From Clostridia bacterium (lineage in GTDB: Bacteria > Bacillota > Clostridia > Oscillospirales > Acutalibacteraceae), in NCBI GenBank assembly GCA_017435665.1, contig JAFSEP010000061.1:1-64000 (forward strand): a stretch of DNA of 64,000 bases. Reading direction: 5' to 3'. The position numbers were made by a program, and so were the translations under genes. Below, piece by piece: positions 1 to 8,335 of this stretch. The notes under the pieces were generated by a model. It saw only the letters and a program-made list of their open reading frames with translations. It did not search any database and had not been told where the DNA came from. The first letter of the stretch is position 1; each line of letters starts with the position of its first letter.

Positions 1-1091
1 CTGAACTGATATTCCTTATCAGCCTTCAGATACTTCTTCTTGCCGTCCTTCTTGACTGTGTAAGAGGTCTTGCTTGTTGTTGTCAGCTTTGTCCACTTTT
101 TGCCGTTCTTTACGTAAACCTCATACTTTACACCGTCACCGAGGCTTGTCCAGCTAAGTGTGATTTCTGATTTCTTTGCAACCTTGACCTTCTTTGCCTT
201 GAGGCCACTAACCTTGCCGAGAGTGAGCTTTGCTACTGTCTTCTGTGCTACTGTTATCTTTCCGCAAACAGAACACTTTTTACCGGCTGTGAGACCTGTT
301 GAGGTGTAGGTTGCTGATTTGGCTGCAACTGCAATTTCCTTGTGTGCTGTCTTGGCAATTACTCTCTGTGAAGCAGTTATTGTTCCGCAGACTGAGCACT
401 TCTTACCTGCTGTTAAGCCTGTCTTTGTACAGGTTGCCGAAACTGCTTTGAGTGTTGTTTCCTTGTGACCTGTTGCCTTGATTGATTCTGTATAGCTGTC
501 ACCACAGGAACATGTGTATGTCTTTACACCTGTTTTTGTGCAGGTTGGCTTCTTAGTTACTGCTGATGTGTAAGAATGGGTATGTTCATATTCATGAACA
601 TCAACATATGTCTGTGCCGATAATACTACCGAATTAAGATCTCTGTCAATCACATCACCGGTATCGCTTGAGATGTTTATTTCAAAATAATCCCCATCTT
701 CTGTTTCCTCTGAAACCCTAAAGAACAAAGTCAGAATTGTGCCGTCACATATATCCTCATCCTTAATGTCAAAGCCCGTCCATGCAAACTGACAGTTTGA
801 TGTAATTTCTCCGCCGGAAGATAAACGCTTGGGCGGCACATAAGTCAGAGTTGAAAACGTATCTCCGTTTTCAGCACCGACCAAGGTCAAGCCTTCTTCA
901 AATTCGAGCTTGAGATTTGCTGACACAATTCCAGGATTGTTTTCCAGCATTACTTCTACCTCTACCGTTTCGCCGGGCTCTGCCATTATCAATTGTGAAA
1001 GGTAAAGCTCTGTGTCAGCAGCAAAACAAGCAACCGAAAAAACTGAAACTGCAATAATCGTTATAATAATTGCCGTTATTTTTTTTATCAT
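1..1091 (-). CDS. Secreted cohesin-like / FN3 surface protein, C-terminus cut by window edge
   Basis: The reading frame is open from an ATG at 1091 to the window edge, so the C-terminus is missing. The start follows AGGAGG by 7 nt; an in-frame ATG at 1097 is too close to that site. The product has a hydrophobic signal peptide (MIKKITAIIIT...), then a cohesin-like beta module (motifs EPGETVEVEV, NNPGIVSANL, WTGFDI) over about residues 25-155. After that come several HxxTxxxxxxxATCTxxG / CSVCG zinc-ribbon-like repeats and a Lys/Tyr-rich fibronectin-III-like tail. The N-terminal module is a close paralogue of the one in the next gene (1180-5781), but no dockerin follows here. The role is probably extracellular adhesion or scaffolding; the cohesin call rests on motif recognition only. 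Confidence 0.75.
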   Translation of the reverse strand, partial: MIKKITAIIITIIAVSVFSVACFAADTELYLSQLIMAEPGETVEVEVMLENNPGIVSANLKLEFEEGLTLVGAENGDTFSTLTYVPPKRLSSGGEITSNCQFAWTGFDIKDEDICDGTILTLFFRVSEETEDGDYFEINISSDTGDVIDRDLNSVVLSAQTYVDVHEYEHTHSYTSAVTKKPTCTKTGVKTYTCSCGDSYTESIKATGHKETTLKAVSATCTKTGLTAGKKCSVCGTITASQRVIAKTAHKEIAVAAKSATYTSTGLTAGKKCSVCGKITVAQKTVAKLTLGKVSGLKAKKVKVAKKSEITLSWTSLGDGVKYEVYVKNGKKWTKLTTTSKTSYTVKKDGKKKYLKADKEYQF

Positions 1092-1116
1092 ATTCATTCC
1101 TCCTGATCGTCTTTTA

Positions 1117-1146
1117 TATCAGGGCTGCTAAGATGCAGCCCTGATA
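1117..1146. terminator. Hairpin between the two cohesin-like genes
   Basis: A perfect 12-bp inverted repeat (TATCAGGGCTGC / GCAGCCCTGATA) with a 6-nt loop lies just after the stop codon of the 1180-5781 gene. The T-tract on the minus strand is poor (TATAAAAG), so it may be a processing or weak termination site rather than a strong terminator. Confidence 0.55.
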
Positions 1147-1179
1147 CGTGCTTTAATTTCAAGACTTGATGATTAAACT

Positions 1180-4100
1180 TTATCTGGGGATATAACAATA
1201 CTGAACCTTATTCTGAACCTGTCTGGAATCACTTTCGGTAACAACCTCAGTGCTCCAATCAGACCATTCTAACCATCTGTAGTAGTAATAGGTATATACA
1301 GGTTCTTGATAATACCAACGTGTTTTTTTGTTTTCTACAGGTTCGCCATCAGGAAGCCACCGAATTGATGAGCCGCATTTCTCACATTTGCTTCCTTTAT
1401 ACCACTGCAAAGTCAATTTGTCTCCTTTTGCAAACGCACTTGATGAACTTGTAGTATGTCTAGCCAAACCAGAAGCAGTTTTGTCTGAACCCCATCCTTT
1501 GTTACCGCTATCGAGAGTGCCATATCTATGATAATACTTATATGTTTTTGAAGCAACATACTGTTCGCTTGTTACTTTTCTGGAACCATTCGAAGGATCT
1601 GTATAAACAGGACCAATTTTTGAACCATAGCTTGTAATCTTAGAATCATACTTTTCCCAACCATCAAGCGAACTTGAAGAATTGGTTGTTGTTTCCTTAT
1701 CTCTATAACTATACACAGTTCTTGTCTTAACCATTGAACTGTCAATATCAGCCGGTGCTTCTTCATCAGACCAAGCGGAATATTCATTCAATGTCCAATG
1801 TGCATAAAGTGTTACATCATCAGAAGTATCAAGCGTTGTCACTTCTGTTACCTGTGTGCCGCCTTCTGCTGCAGTATGCCAACCAATAAAGGTGTAATAA
1901 TCTCTCGTCGGTGTCGGAAGTGTTCCTAATGCTTCACCGCAAACGACTTCCTTTTCAGTAATACCAACCGTTCCGCCGTTGGCGTTGAAGTTAACCTTAT
2001 AAGATCCCTTGATATAATTTTCAAAATCATTTTCTGATATTTCATAAACTCTGCCGTCTGATATTGTCACATAGTAGGGAACGTTGTTCTCGTTCAGATT
2101 ACCTGACTTGCCGCAAACATAGATGTTACCGGTGACATCAAGGGTTCCGCTTACTTTGTCAATTTCCTCGGAGAAGAGTTGAATATTCTTACAAACAACA
2201 GCTTTACCGTTTTCTGAAATCAAAGTAGTATCCTTAAACAAAACAAGCTCTGCACCGTCATAGTGAAGAAGTAATGCATAATAAGGGGATGAAACATAAA
2301 CTCCACTCGTTATCAATTCAGATGAATAAATTGATAAGGGACAGTCTTTTTCGTTTTCAATCAAAATATCCTCAACCGTGGTACTGTCTGCATTTGAAAC
2401 CAATGTAAGATTTTTAAATTCTTTGCTGTCACCGTTAAGTTTGAAAAACGATATTTCCGGAACCTCAATCGACAATTCACTTGTTTCTAAGATTGAAGAA
2501 ATATTCAGAAATACTCTATCTGCACCGGATTTAACCGCTGTAGATACTGCTGTCTGAGTAAGTTGTTTTGCTATCGGTTCAGCCAATTCTGCTATTGTTT
2601 TTTCGTCAGCATCAGGATTTTCCGCTTTCACAATACCCTTCGCTATCTTCATCGATCGTTCTGAACTCAAAGCATTTATCGTAATTTGCGGAACACCCTT
2701 GAAAGCATTTGTGCCGACCTCGGTAACTGCGCCCGAAATATTAAAGTTTGATAAGCTTTCGCACCCACGGAAAGCATCCTTACCGATCTTTGTATAATAA
2801 CCTGAAATCTGCTCTAATTTTGTGCAGTTTTTAAATGCACCTGCAGGTATCTCGTCAATATACTCACTTAAAATAACGGCTCTGACATCTGAATTTGAGT
2901 CCGTGCCGGTAAATGCACTTGAAGAAATGCCGGTTACCTGATAAGCCTTTCCACCCGAAACCATATAAGGCGGAATAATAACATCGCTACTGCTTCCCTT
3001 ATATGAACTTACAGTTGCTGTTTTTGTCTTTGAGTTGGTTGTATAACTGAGACCTTCGGTTTCCGCAAGAGCTGTATTAACATATTCATATATGTCGGTA
3101 GGAATCTCAAACGGAAGAACACTGTGCTCATGCTCACCATAATCTTCTCCAACCGGTGCATAATCCAGTAAGAGATCTGTTTCGTCATCCATAACGGAAT
3201 ATGTATATGTGAAGTAGGATTTACTTACCATATCATATCCAACTACACCAAACACATGAGCTGTGCCTGTAACGATCTGACGATATTTACCCTGACATTT
3301 GCCTGTTGTTCGATAAGTTTCTGTAATTGTTTTGCCTTCTGAAACATTGTACGATATCGTAGAAGTAGAGTTAGATTCGGTAGTTGCTGTTGTGCTTGAA
3401 CCGAATGATTCGCTTCCTTCTCCACCCTTTGCATATGACCGGCCATAGCCAAAGCTTTCACTAACAACTTGCGAAAGACCGGTTCTTACTAATTCGCTTG
3501 AGCTTACCGTATTGGTTCGGGAATTTGTTTCATCTCGATTCCATGTGTCGGTATCTTCCCCCACTGTTGTATCGACCTTGGTTGTATCAGTGCCGGTGTG
3601 CGAATTTGTTAAAGTACTGTCTTTTTTATTAACACCGGCTCCTACACTTGCAGAATACTTAGTCTTGGCTCCAACGTCAACAATTCCCTCAAGCTTTGCC
3701 CCGGCGCTAACTTCATGTTCAACCCCCACTTCAGCATTAACATCAAATTCAACAGCATCTAATATCTCCGTATTTTTGCTGTCATATGTCAATACATTTT
3801 TTCCATCAGTAGTAGTTTTTGTATCAATACCACCCTTGCTTTTAGTAAGGGAATAGGTGTTACTGTCTGTTTTTATATATTCATTTTCATTCTCTTCGGT
3901 TATACTGTTTTCTTGCGCCCACTCGCTATTTACATCAACAACATCGTTCCAACTCTCCGATAAGGACCATGTTCCTGAATTTACGGTTGCATCAGAAATT
4001 GTTTCGGAAATTGTTTTTGCCTCATCGGTTCCGGTTGACCATGTTACTTCCCTTGACATTTCGTTCTCCAGTCCGTCCAGGGCTTCAACCTCCCAGATTT

Positions 4101-5781
4101 CGTCAAGAGGAACATTTTCAACTGTACCCAATTCATAGGCAAACGATATAACACCTTCGTCCATATCTTCAAAAATAATAGGAGCACCTAATTTACCAAT
4201 AGGCTTTGCAAGGTTTGTTTTGCTTATAAAATACGCGTTCAGTGCTATGTCGCCGGTGGTACCGATAGGAATATTGACAACTTCATTTCCGTCATCATCA
4301 TACCAACCTAGGAAGATAAAGTTGTAAATATCCGGATTAGGCATATCAACAAGACCCTCACTTACGGTATAGGTCTTATATTTATCCTTGATATTATCTT
4401 CTATGGGTTGTTTAAAGAGCTTATAAACAATATCGTATTCAAGTTCGCTCCAACGAGCCTGAAGAATAAGATTTTTATTTGTTCCCTTTTCAATCTGAGT
4501 AATCTGCTTGCCGTCTATTGTATACCAACCATCAAAGCTGTAACCGGCACAAATGGGAGTTTCAAGTCTGAGGCTGTCTTCCGAAGTATAGTAAGTCGGA
4601 TTCTCTTCATTATCAATGTAAGCGGTGGGGAGATATGTGTCACCCTTATTCTGATTGTACTCAAATAATTCATACGTAATTGAGTATTGCTCTTCCGATT
4701 CAGGGGTCCCTTCAAACTGACATACCGAACAAATATTATCATCATTGAAACTATGCTTGGCTTTTTCACTGGTCAGGCTTGTGTGACCGCAAACTGCCGA
4801 ATGCCAATGGTATGTCTGATCATAAGACCATTTATCTGAATAAGAATGACCCTTAGCATTAATTTTGGTACTGCTTTCATCAATCTGTGTAACACCGTTT
4901 GCATCTCCGAAATACTTATTGCATTCGGTGCATAACCAATATGCTCGTTTGCCCGGCTGTGTACAGGTAGCTTCCTCAGCAGCAAAGGCCTTCAGATTAT
5001 GTTTACAATCAACCTTTAAACCTGACGGCTCCAGTCTAACCCCATAACCATCCGGAGCAGGAACATACTTACAATCATCAACGATATAGCGACTGATTAA
5101 AACAACATCAAGCATATTGATACTGCTGTCTGCATTTACATCACATGCGCTCTCATTAACACCAACTGCATATCCGTTGGGATCGTTTTTGCAACCATCA
5201 ACGATATAACGACTTAAAATAACTACATCCAGCATATTTATGATTTTGTCACTATTTACATCACCCGGCATATAGTCAATAGCTGTAACGGTGCCCGAAG
5301 CTGTAAGAAGAACAGAATTGAGATTTTTATCCACGATATCTCCTGATAAGCTGGAAATATCAATGTCATAATTTTCACCTATTCTTGCACTTTCATCCAA
5401 CTCGAATGTCAGAGTTACAACCGTACCGTCTTTGATATCCTTATCGTCAATATCAAAACCGGTCCAGGCAATTTGACAGTTTGACGTGATTTTTCCGCCT
5501 GACGACAACTGTTTCGGCGGAATATAAGTCAAGGTTGAAAATGCATCTCCGTTCGTCGCACCAACCAAAACTAATCCGTCATCAAAGGTCAACCTGAGAT
5601 TTGCAGAAACAATACCCGGATTGTTCTTTATCTCTACCTTCACATCAAATGTTTCACCGGGACTGACATAAGCAGATTCGATACTCAATATCGCCTGACT
5701 TGACGCCTCGGCAAAAAGCGTTATTGGTAAAGCCGAAATTAACATCAGAATCACCAACATCCATGACACAACTTTCTTCAT
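1180..5781 (-). CDS. Large secreted protein: cohesin-like, dockerin, InlB repeats, Ser/Thr-rich core, BspA LRR
   Basis: This is a 1533-residue protein. The start MKKVVSWM at 5781 is chosen because GGAGGT lies 7 nt upstream; an upstream extension has no site. After the signal peptide come a cohesin-like module (about residues 28-165) and a two-segment dockerin (about 172-243). The dockerin loops DVNSDKIINMLD and DVNADSSINMLD have the calcium-ligand spacing of type I dockerins. Cys/His zinc-ribbon-like repeats and two InlB/Listeria-Bacteroides repeats (GWYTIDGKQ, GWYDDDGNE) follow. Next is a long Ser/Thr/Asn-rich polar stretch (about 540-840), then BspA-like leucine-rich repeats, a third InlB repeat (FIGWHTAAEGG) and a Trp/Tyr-rich C-terminus with CEKCG. 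No LPxTG motif is seen. Its promoter carries LytTR boxes, so the adjacent two-component system probably controls it. Confidence 0.85.
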   Translation of the reverse strand: MKKVVSWMLVILMLISALPITLFAEASSQAILSIESAYVSPGETFDVKVEIKNNPGIVSANLRLTFDDGLVLVGATNGDAFSTLTYIPPKQLSSGGKITSNCQIAWTGFDIDDKDIKDGTVVTLTFELDESARIGENYDIDISSLSGDIVDKNLNSVLLTASGTVTAIDYMPGDVNSDKIINMLDVVILSRYIVDGCKNDPNGYAVGVNESACDVNADSSINMLDVVLISRYIVDDCKYVPAPDGYGVRLEPSGLKVDCKHNLKAFAAEEATCTQPGKRAYWLCTECNKYFGDANGVTQIDESSTKINAKGHSYSDKWSYDQTYHWHSAVCGHTSLTSEKAKHSFNDDNICSVCQFEGTPESEEQYSITYELFEYNQNKGDTYLPTAYIDNEENPTYYTSEDSLRLETPICAGYSFDGWYTIDGKQITQIEKGTNKNLILQARWSELEYDIVYKLFKQPIEDNIKDKYKTYTVSEGLVDMPNPDIYNFIFLGWYDDDGNEVVNIPIGTTGDIALNAYFISKTNLAKPIGKLGAPIIFEDMDEGVISFAYELGTVENVPLDEIWEVEALDGLENEMSREVTWSTGTDEAKTISETISDATVNSGTWSLSESWNDVVDVNSEWAQENSITEENENEYIKTDSNTYSLTKSKGGIDTKTTTDGKNVLTYDSKNTEILDAVEFDVNAEVGVEHEVSAGAKLEGIVDVGAKTKYSASVGAGVNKKDSTLTNSHTGTDTTKVDTTVGEDTDTWNRDETNSRTNTVSSSELVRTGLSQVVSESFGYGRSYAKGGEGSESFGSSTTATTESNSTSTISYNVSEGKTITETYRTTGKCQGKYRQIVTGTAHVFGVVGYDMVSKSYFTYTYSVMDDETDLLLDYAPVGEDYGEHEHSVLPFEIPTDIYEYVNTALAETEGLSYTTNSKTKTATVSSYKGSSSDVIIPPYMVSGGKAYQVTGISSSAFTGTDSNSDVRAVILSEYIDEIPAGAFKNCTKLEQISGYYTKIGKDAFRGCESLSNFNISGAVTEVGTNAFKGVPQITINALSSERSMKIAKGIVKAENPDADEKTIAELAEPIAKQLTQTAVSTAVKSGADRVFLNISSILETSELSIEVPEISFFKLNGDSKEFKNLTLVSNADSTTVEDILIENEKDCPLSIYSSELITSGVYVSSPYYALLLHYDGAELVLFKDTTLISENGKAVVCKNIQLFSEEIDKVSGTLDVTGNIYVCGKSGNLNENNVPYYVTISDGRVYEISENDFENYIKGSYKVNFNANGGTVGITEKEVVCGEALGTLPTPTRDYYTFIGWHTAAEGGTQVTEVTTLDTSDDVTLYAHWTLNEYSAWSDEEAPADIDSSMVKTRTVYSYRDKETTTNSSSSLDGWEKYDSKITSYGSKIGPVYTDPSNGSRKVTSEQYVASKTYKYYHRYGTLDSGNKGWGSDKTASGLARHTTSSSSAFAKGDKLTLQWYKGSKCEKCGSSIRWLPDGEPVENKKTRWYYQEPVYTYYYYRWLEWSDWSTEVVTESDSRQVQNKVQYCYIPR

Positions 5782-5872
5782 TATGTTTACCTCCAACATA
5801 GAATTTAGTAATATACGATTCTGCCGACAAAATAACACAAGTATATAATGCCGGTCAAATACTACTTCATAA

Positions 5873-5901
5873 ATTCTACCAACTCAAAACACCGCTTTCA
5901 A
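5873..5901 (-). promoter_or_regulatory. Sigma-A-type promoter of the dockerin protein gene
   Basis: On the minus strand TTGAAA (5901-5896) is followed by a 17-nt spacer and TAGAAT (5878-5873). It points at the gene starting at 5781. LytTR boxes end 10 nt upstream of the -35, the usual position for an activator. Confidence 0.65.
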
Positions 5902-5911
5902 CCTTTTCGGA

Positions 5912-5941
5912 ACGAACGGTCGTTTAAACGGAGTGAACGGT
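5912..5941 (-). promoter_or_regulatory. Tandem LytTR-type boxes
   Basis: Two 9-mers on the minus strand, ACCGTTCAC (5941-5933) and ACCGTTCGT (5920-5912), are separated by exactly 12 bp. The known LytTR consensus is [TA][AC][CA]GTTN[AG][TG] in direct repeats 12 bp apart. One copy fits fully and the other differs at the last base. They lie between the kinase-gene terminator and the dockerin-gene promoter. Confidence 0.7.
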
Positions 5942-5950
5942 CAAAAAAAA

Positions 5951-5982
5951 GCAGAAACCTGAGTTCTCTCTCAGATTTCTGC
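5951..5982. terminator. Bidirectional terminator after the sensor kinase gene
   Basis: GCAGAAACCTGAG pairs with CTCAGATTTCTGC around a 6-nt loop. There is a T-run on each side, reading both ways. It separates the kinase gene from the LytTR boxes of the next gene. Confidence 0.8.
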
Positions 5983-6002
5983 CTTTTTCAAAATGTATAA
6001 CT

Positions 6003-7283
6003 TTAAACCTTTATCTTATCCGTTTTCAGCTTCAGCCTCACGTCTGCGCAGAACGTGTTGTTCTCGTAACCGGTAGTCAAGGCTCCGCTATATTTTTCAG
6101 CAACCGCTTTAACATTTTTCAGCCCGAAGCCATGGTTTTTGCTGTCGGGCTTTGATGTCCTGATTGAACCGTTGTGCTTTTTAGGAGCAACAGCACACAC
6201 ATTGGTTACACTGAAAATATAGTTGCCGTTTTTAACTACGCCCTCAGCCTCAATCCACTTTTCAGTTTCAATTTTTCTGCATGCCTCAATGGCATTGTCA
6301 AGCAGGTTAGAAATGATTGTGCATATATCTTCACCTGCAATTTCATCCTTTGGTACTGCACCCCTGAATGTGAAGCTTATGTTTTCCCTTTGTGCCTCCT
6401 CAGCCTTAGCGTTCAATATAGCATCTGCAACCAGATTGCCTGTCGATATGCGGTACATTGAGCTTCCTGCGCTGTTGTTTATTCTGTCAAGGTATTTCTG
6501 CGCCTCATCCGTCTTACCGTTTTCGAGATAAGATTTCACCACAATCATATGATTCTTATAGTCATGTCTGAAGCTTCGCAGTTCGTTATCACCATAAATG
6601 GCTTTTTCGGAGTATTGCATCTGCATTTCAAGCTGTCTGACTATAGCACTTTGTTCATATGATAATCGGAAAAGCTTGTAAAACAAATATGCCACACACA
6701 GAATAACTGCCACAGAGGATATCAGATAAAAAGCATCATACCAATCTGATGAAATGCCGAACTCCTTATAGTAACAGGTCAGCTCAAACAGCATAACCGC
6801 AACAAATACCCAACGTGGTATCTCGTCAAACACCTTAGGCAATATATTAACGGCAGATTTCACCGCAAAGAAGCCGATCAGCACGCATACCAGAGAATAA
6901 ACCACTATATTTTCAAGGCACTTTGATAATAATCCTTGCGGGACATACGGTACGACCAAGGAATAGGACATATCCACGGCCATAACAAAAATCATCACTA
7001 TCCAGATACACTTTGTCCACTTCTTTTCACCTGTCAGTATTCTTGCTGCCAAAATATAAATCACATTGGAAATAAAATCCATCGCATCGGTCAATGTGTG
7101 GTCAAAGCGCAAAAGACCGTATACCCCTAAAAAGCCGTTCAGAATAACGGCCAGGGAAAATACGGTCAATTTTATTTTGGTGAAATCAAATCTTGCAAGA
7201 AAGATATAGTGCATAATCATAACTATACCAGCTACGGCCACAGCATCTCTGACAATATAGCACAATGCAGTTAAAAGCTCCAT
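6003..7283 (-). CDS. AgrC-like GHKL sensor histidine kinase
   Basis: The 426-residue protein has six predicted membrane segments over about residues 5-205, then a cytoplasmic kinase. The phospho-acceptor His is in FRHDYKNH (about H240), typical of the AgrC/HPK10 class. The N-box is IISNLLDNAIEACRK and the glycine box is HGFGLKNVKAV. The start at 7283 has GGGAGG about 6 nt upstream. The gene follows the LytTR regulator gene by 127 bp and both face the same way, so they probably form one two-component system that senses a signal at the membrane. No AgrB or AgrD gene is present, so the ligand is unknown. Confidence 0.9.
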   Translation of the reverse strand: MELLTALCYIVRDAVAVAGIVMIMHYIFLARFDFTKIKLTVFSLAVILNGFLGVYGLLRFDHTLTDAMDFISNVIYILAARILTGEKKWTKCIWIVMIFVMAVDMSYSLVVPYVPQGLLSKCLENIVVYSLVCVLIGFFAVKSAVNILPKVFDEIPRWVFVAVMLFELTCYYKEFGISSDWYDAFYLISSVAVILCVAYLFYKLFRLSYEQSAIVRQLEMQMQYSEKAIYGDNELRSFRHDYKNHMIVVKSYLENGKTDEAQKYLDRINNSAGSSMYRISTGNLVADAILNAKAEEAQRENISFTFRGAVPKDEIAGEDICTIISNLLDNAIEACRKIETEKWIEAEGVVKNGNYIFSVTNVCAVAPKKHNGSIRTSKPDSKNHGFGLKNVKAVAEKYSGALTTGYENNTFCADVRLKLKTDKIKV

Positions 7284-7410
7284 AATATCCTCCCAACAAA
7301 AAATCCGAATCTGTCTGTAAATTCAGGTTAATTCTGTCAGACTGTGTAATTATCCCGAATTCAGCAAACAGAATCGGATTATGTTTCTGTCAATCCGACA
7401 GTAACAAACA

Positions 7411-8109
7411 TCAGTCTGAATACTTGAGGAAGTTCATATAGCTTTTGTTGAAATTGGCAAGGTTCCTTCTGCTGATTTCAACCTTTTCGCCATTGGTCAT
7501 TGTTATAATGCCTTTTTCAACTTCAGTTATGTATCTCATATTAACCAGATATCTTCTGTGAGTACGGAAAAAGCTGTTATCATTGATTTCCGCCTGAATA
7601 GCAGACAACGACTTCGTTGTTTCGTAAACCTCGTCATATACTCTGACGATACAATGCTTCTCATCTGATTCTATATAGAGAATTTCATCAAGATTGATAA
7701 ACAAAGTCTTTTTCTTCTGGGGTAACTCAACAGGAACGCCCTTCTGCTTTAAAGAAAGGAAGCTGCTCAACGTCTGACTAATCTCTTCCTCTTTTATAGG
7801 CTTCAGTAAATATCTGAAGGTTCCGACTTCAAAAGACTCAAAAACATATTCACTGTATGCCGAAATAAAAACGATAACTACTTTCGCAGACACACGTCTC
7901 ATATTGTGTGCTAACTCCATGCCGCTTTTGTCCGGCAGCTTATAATCAAGAAATACCAAATCATAAGCGAATCCTGATTGTTCAAATGTGGTGGCATCAG
8001 TGAAAACACTCAGCGTGATGTCCATCTTAAGATTATGAAAATAATTTCGGATAGTTTCAGCTATCTGTTCCGCAATTAAAATTTCATCCTCACATATCGC
8101 AATCCTCAT
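7411..8109 (-). CDS. LytTR-family response regulator
   Basis: The 232-residue protein has a receiver domain (about 1-120) with acidic residues at CEDE, phospho-acceptor D55 in FLDYKLPD and the conserved Lys in LLKPI. A LytTR DNA-binding domain follows (about 135-232; motifs ILYIESDEKH, FFRTHRRYLVN, ISRRNLANF). LytTR proteins bind 9-bp direct repeats 12 bp apart, and such repeats lie upstream of this gene at 8206-8255 and upstream of the dockerin protein gene. It is therefore probably the activator of its own operon and of the flanking surface proteins, with the kinase at 6003-7283 as partner. Confidence 0.92.
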   Translation of the reverse strand: MRIAICEDEILIAEQIAETIRNYFHNLKMDITLSVFTDATTFEQSGFAYDLVFLDYKLPDKSGMELAHNMRRVSAKVVIVFISAYSEYVFESFEVGTFRYLLKPIKEEEISQTLSSFLSLKQKGVPVELPQKKKTLFINLDEILYIESDEKHCIVRVYDEVYETTKSLSAIQAEINDNSFFRTHRRYLVNMRYITEVEKGIITMTNGEKVEISRRNLANFNKSYMNFLKYSD

Positions 8110-8168
8110 TCTATATAACCCTCACTTTTAATTATTGTATCATAAAATTTTTATATATTCCATAGAAA

Positions 8169-8198
8169 TATATACTTTTTCGGCATGTTTTTCAACAA
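8169..8198 (-). promoter_or_regulatory. Candidate promoter of the regulator-kinase operon
   Basis: Minus-strand TTGTTG (8198-8193) and TATATA (8174-8169) are 18 nt apart. The nearest LytTR box ends 7 nt upstream of this -35, the same geometry as at the 5781 gene. The -10 assignment is uncertain. Confidence 0.45.
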
Positions 8199-8205
8199 AA
8201 TCGGA

Positions 8206-8255
8206 ATGAACGGTAGTTTTTTGGGAATGAACGGTCGTTTTCAGGAATAAACGGT
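8206..8255 (-). promoter_or_regulatory. Three tandem LytTR-type boxes
   Basis: On the minus strand the 9-mers are ACCGTTTAT (8255-8247), ACCGTTCAT (8235-8227) and ACCGTTCAT (8214-8206), with periods of 20 and 21 bp. All three fit the LytTR consensus. They lie in the divergent gap between the response regulator gene and the BspA-like gene at 8336, so they may serve both directions. Confidence 0.75.
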
Positions 8256-8276
8256 CTAAATTGCTCGTTAAGCTTG

Positions 8277-8305
8277 TTGATTTTTTGTTTTTCAAGTGGT
8301 AAGAT
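8277..8305 (+). promoter_or_regulatory. Promoter of the BspA-like gene at 8336
   Basis: TTGATT (8277-8282), a 17-nt spacer and TAAGAT (8300-8305) form a good sigma-A-type promoter. The last LytTR box ends about 20 nt upstream. Confidence 0.65.
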
Positions 8306-8335
8306 GGGAGTATAGAAATTTTAGGAGGAATTAAT

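Noticed and set aside
3512..4151. Plus-strand open frames of 60-114 codons inside the dockerin protein gene
   Set aside because: They are antisense shadows of a Ser/Thr-rich repetitive coding region and have no ribosome site.
5782..6002. Possible AgrD-type signal peptide gene near the sensor kinase
   Set aside because: No short frame with a ribosome site and a suitable peptide was found in this gap, in 7284-7410 or in 8110-8335.
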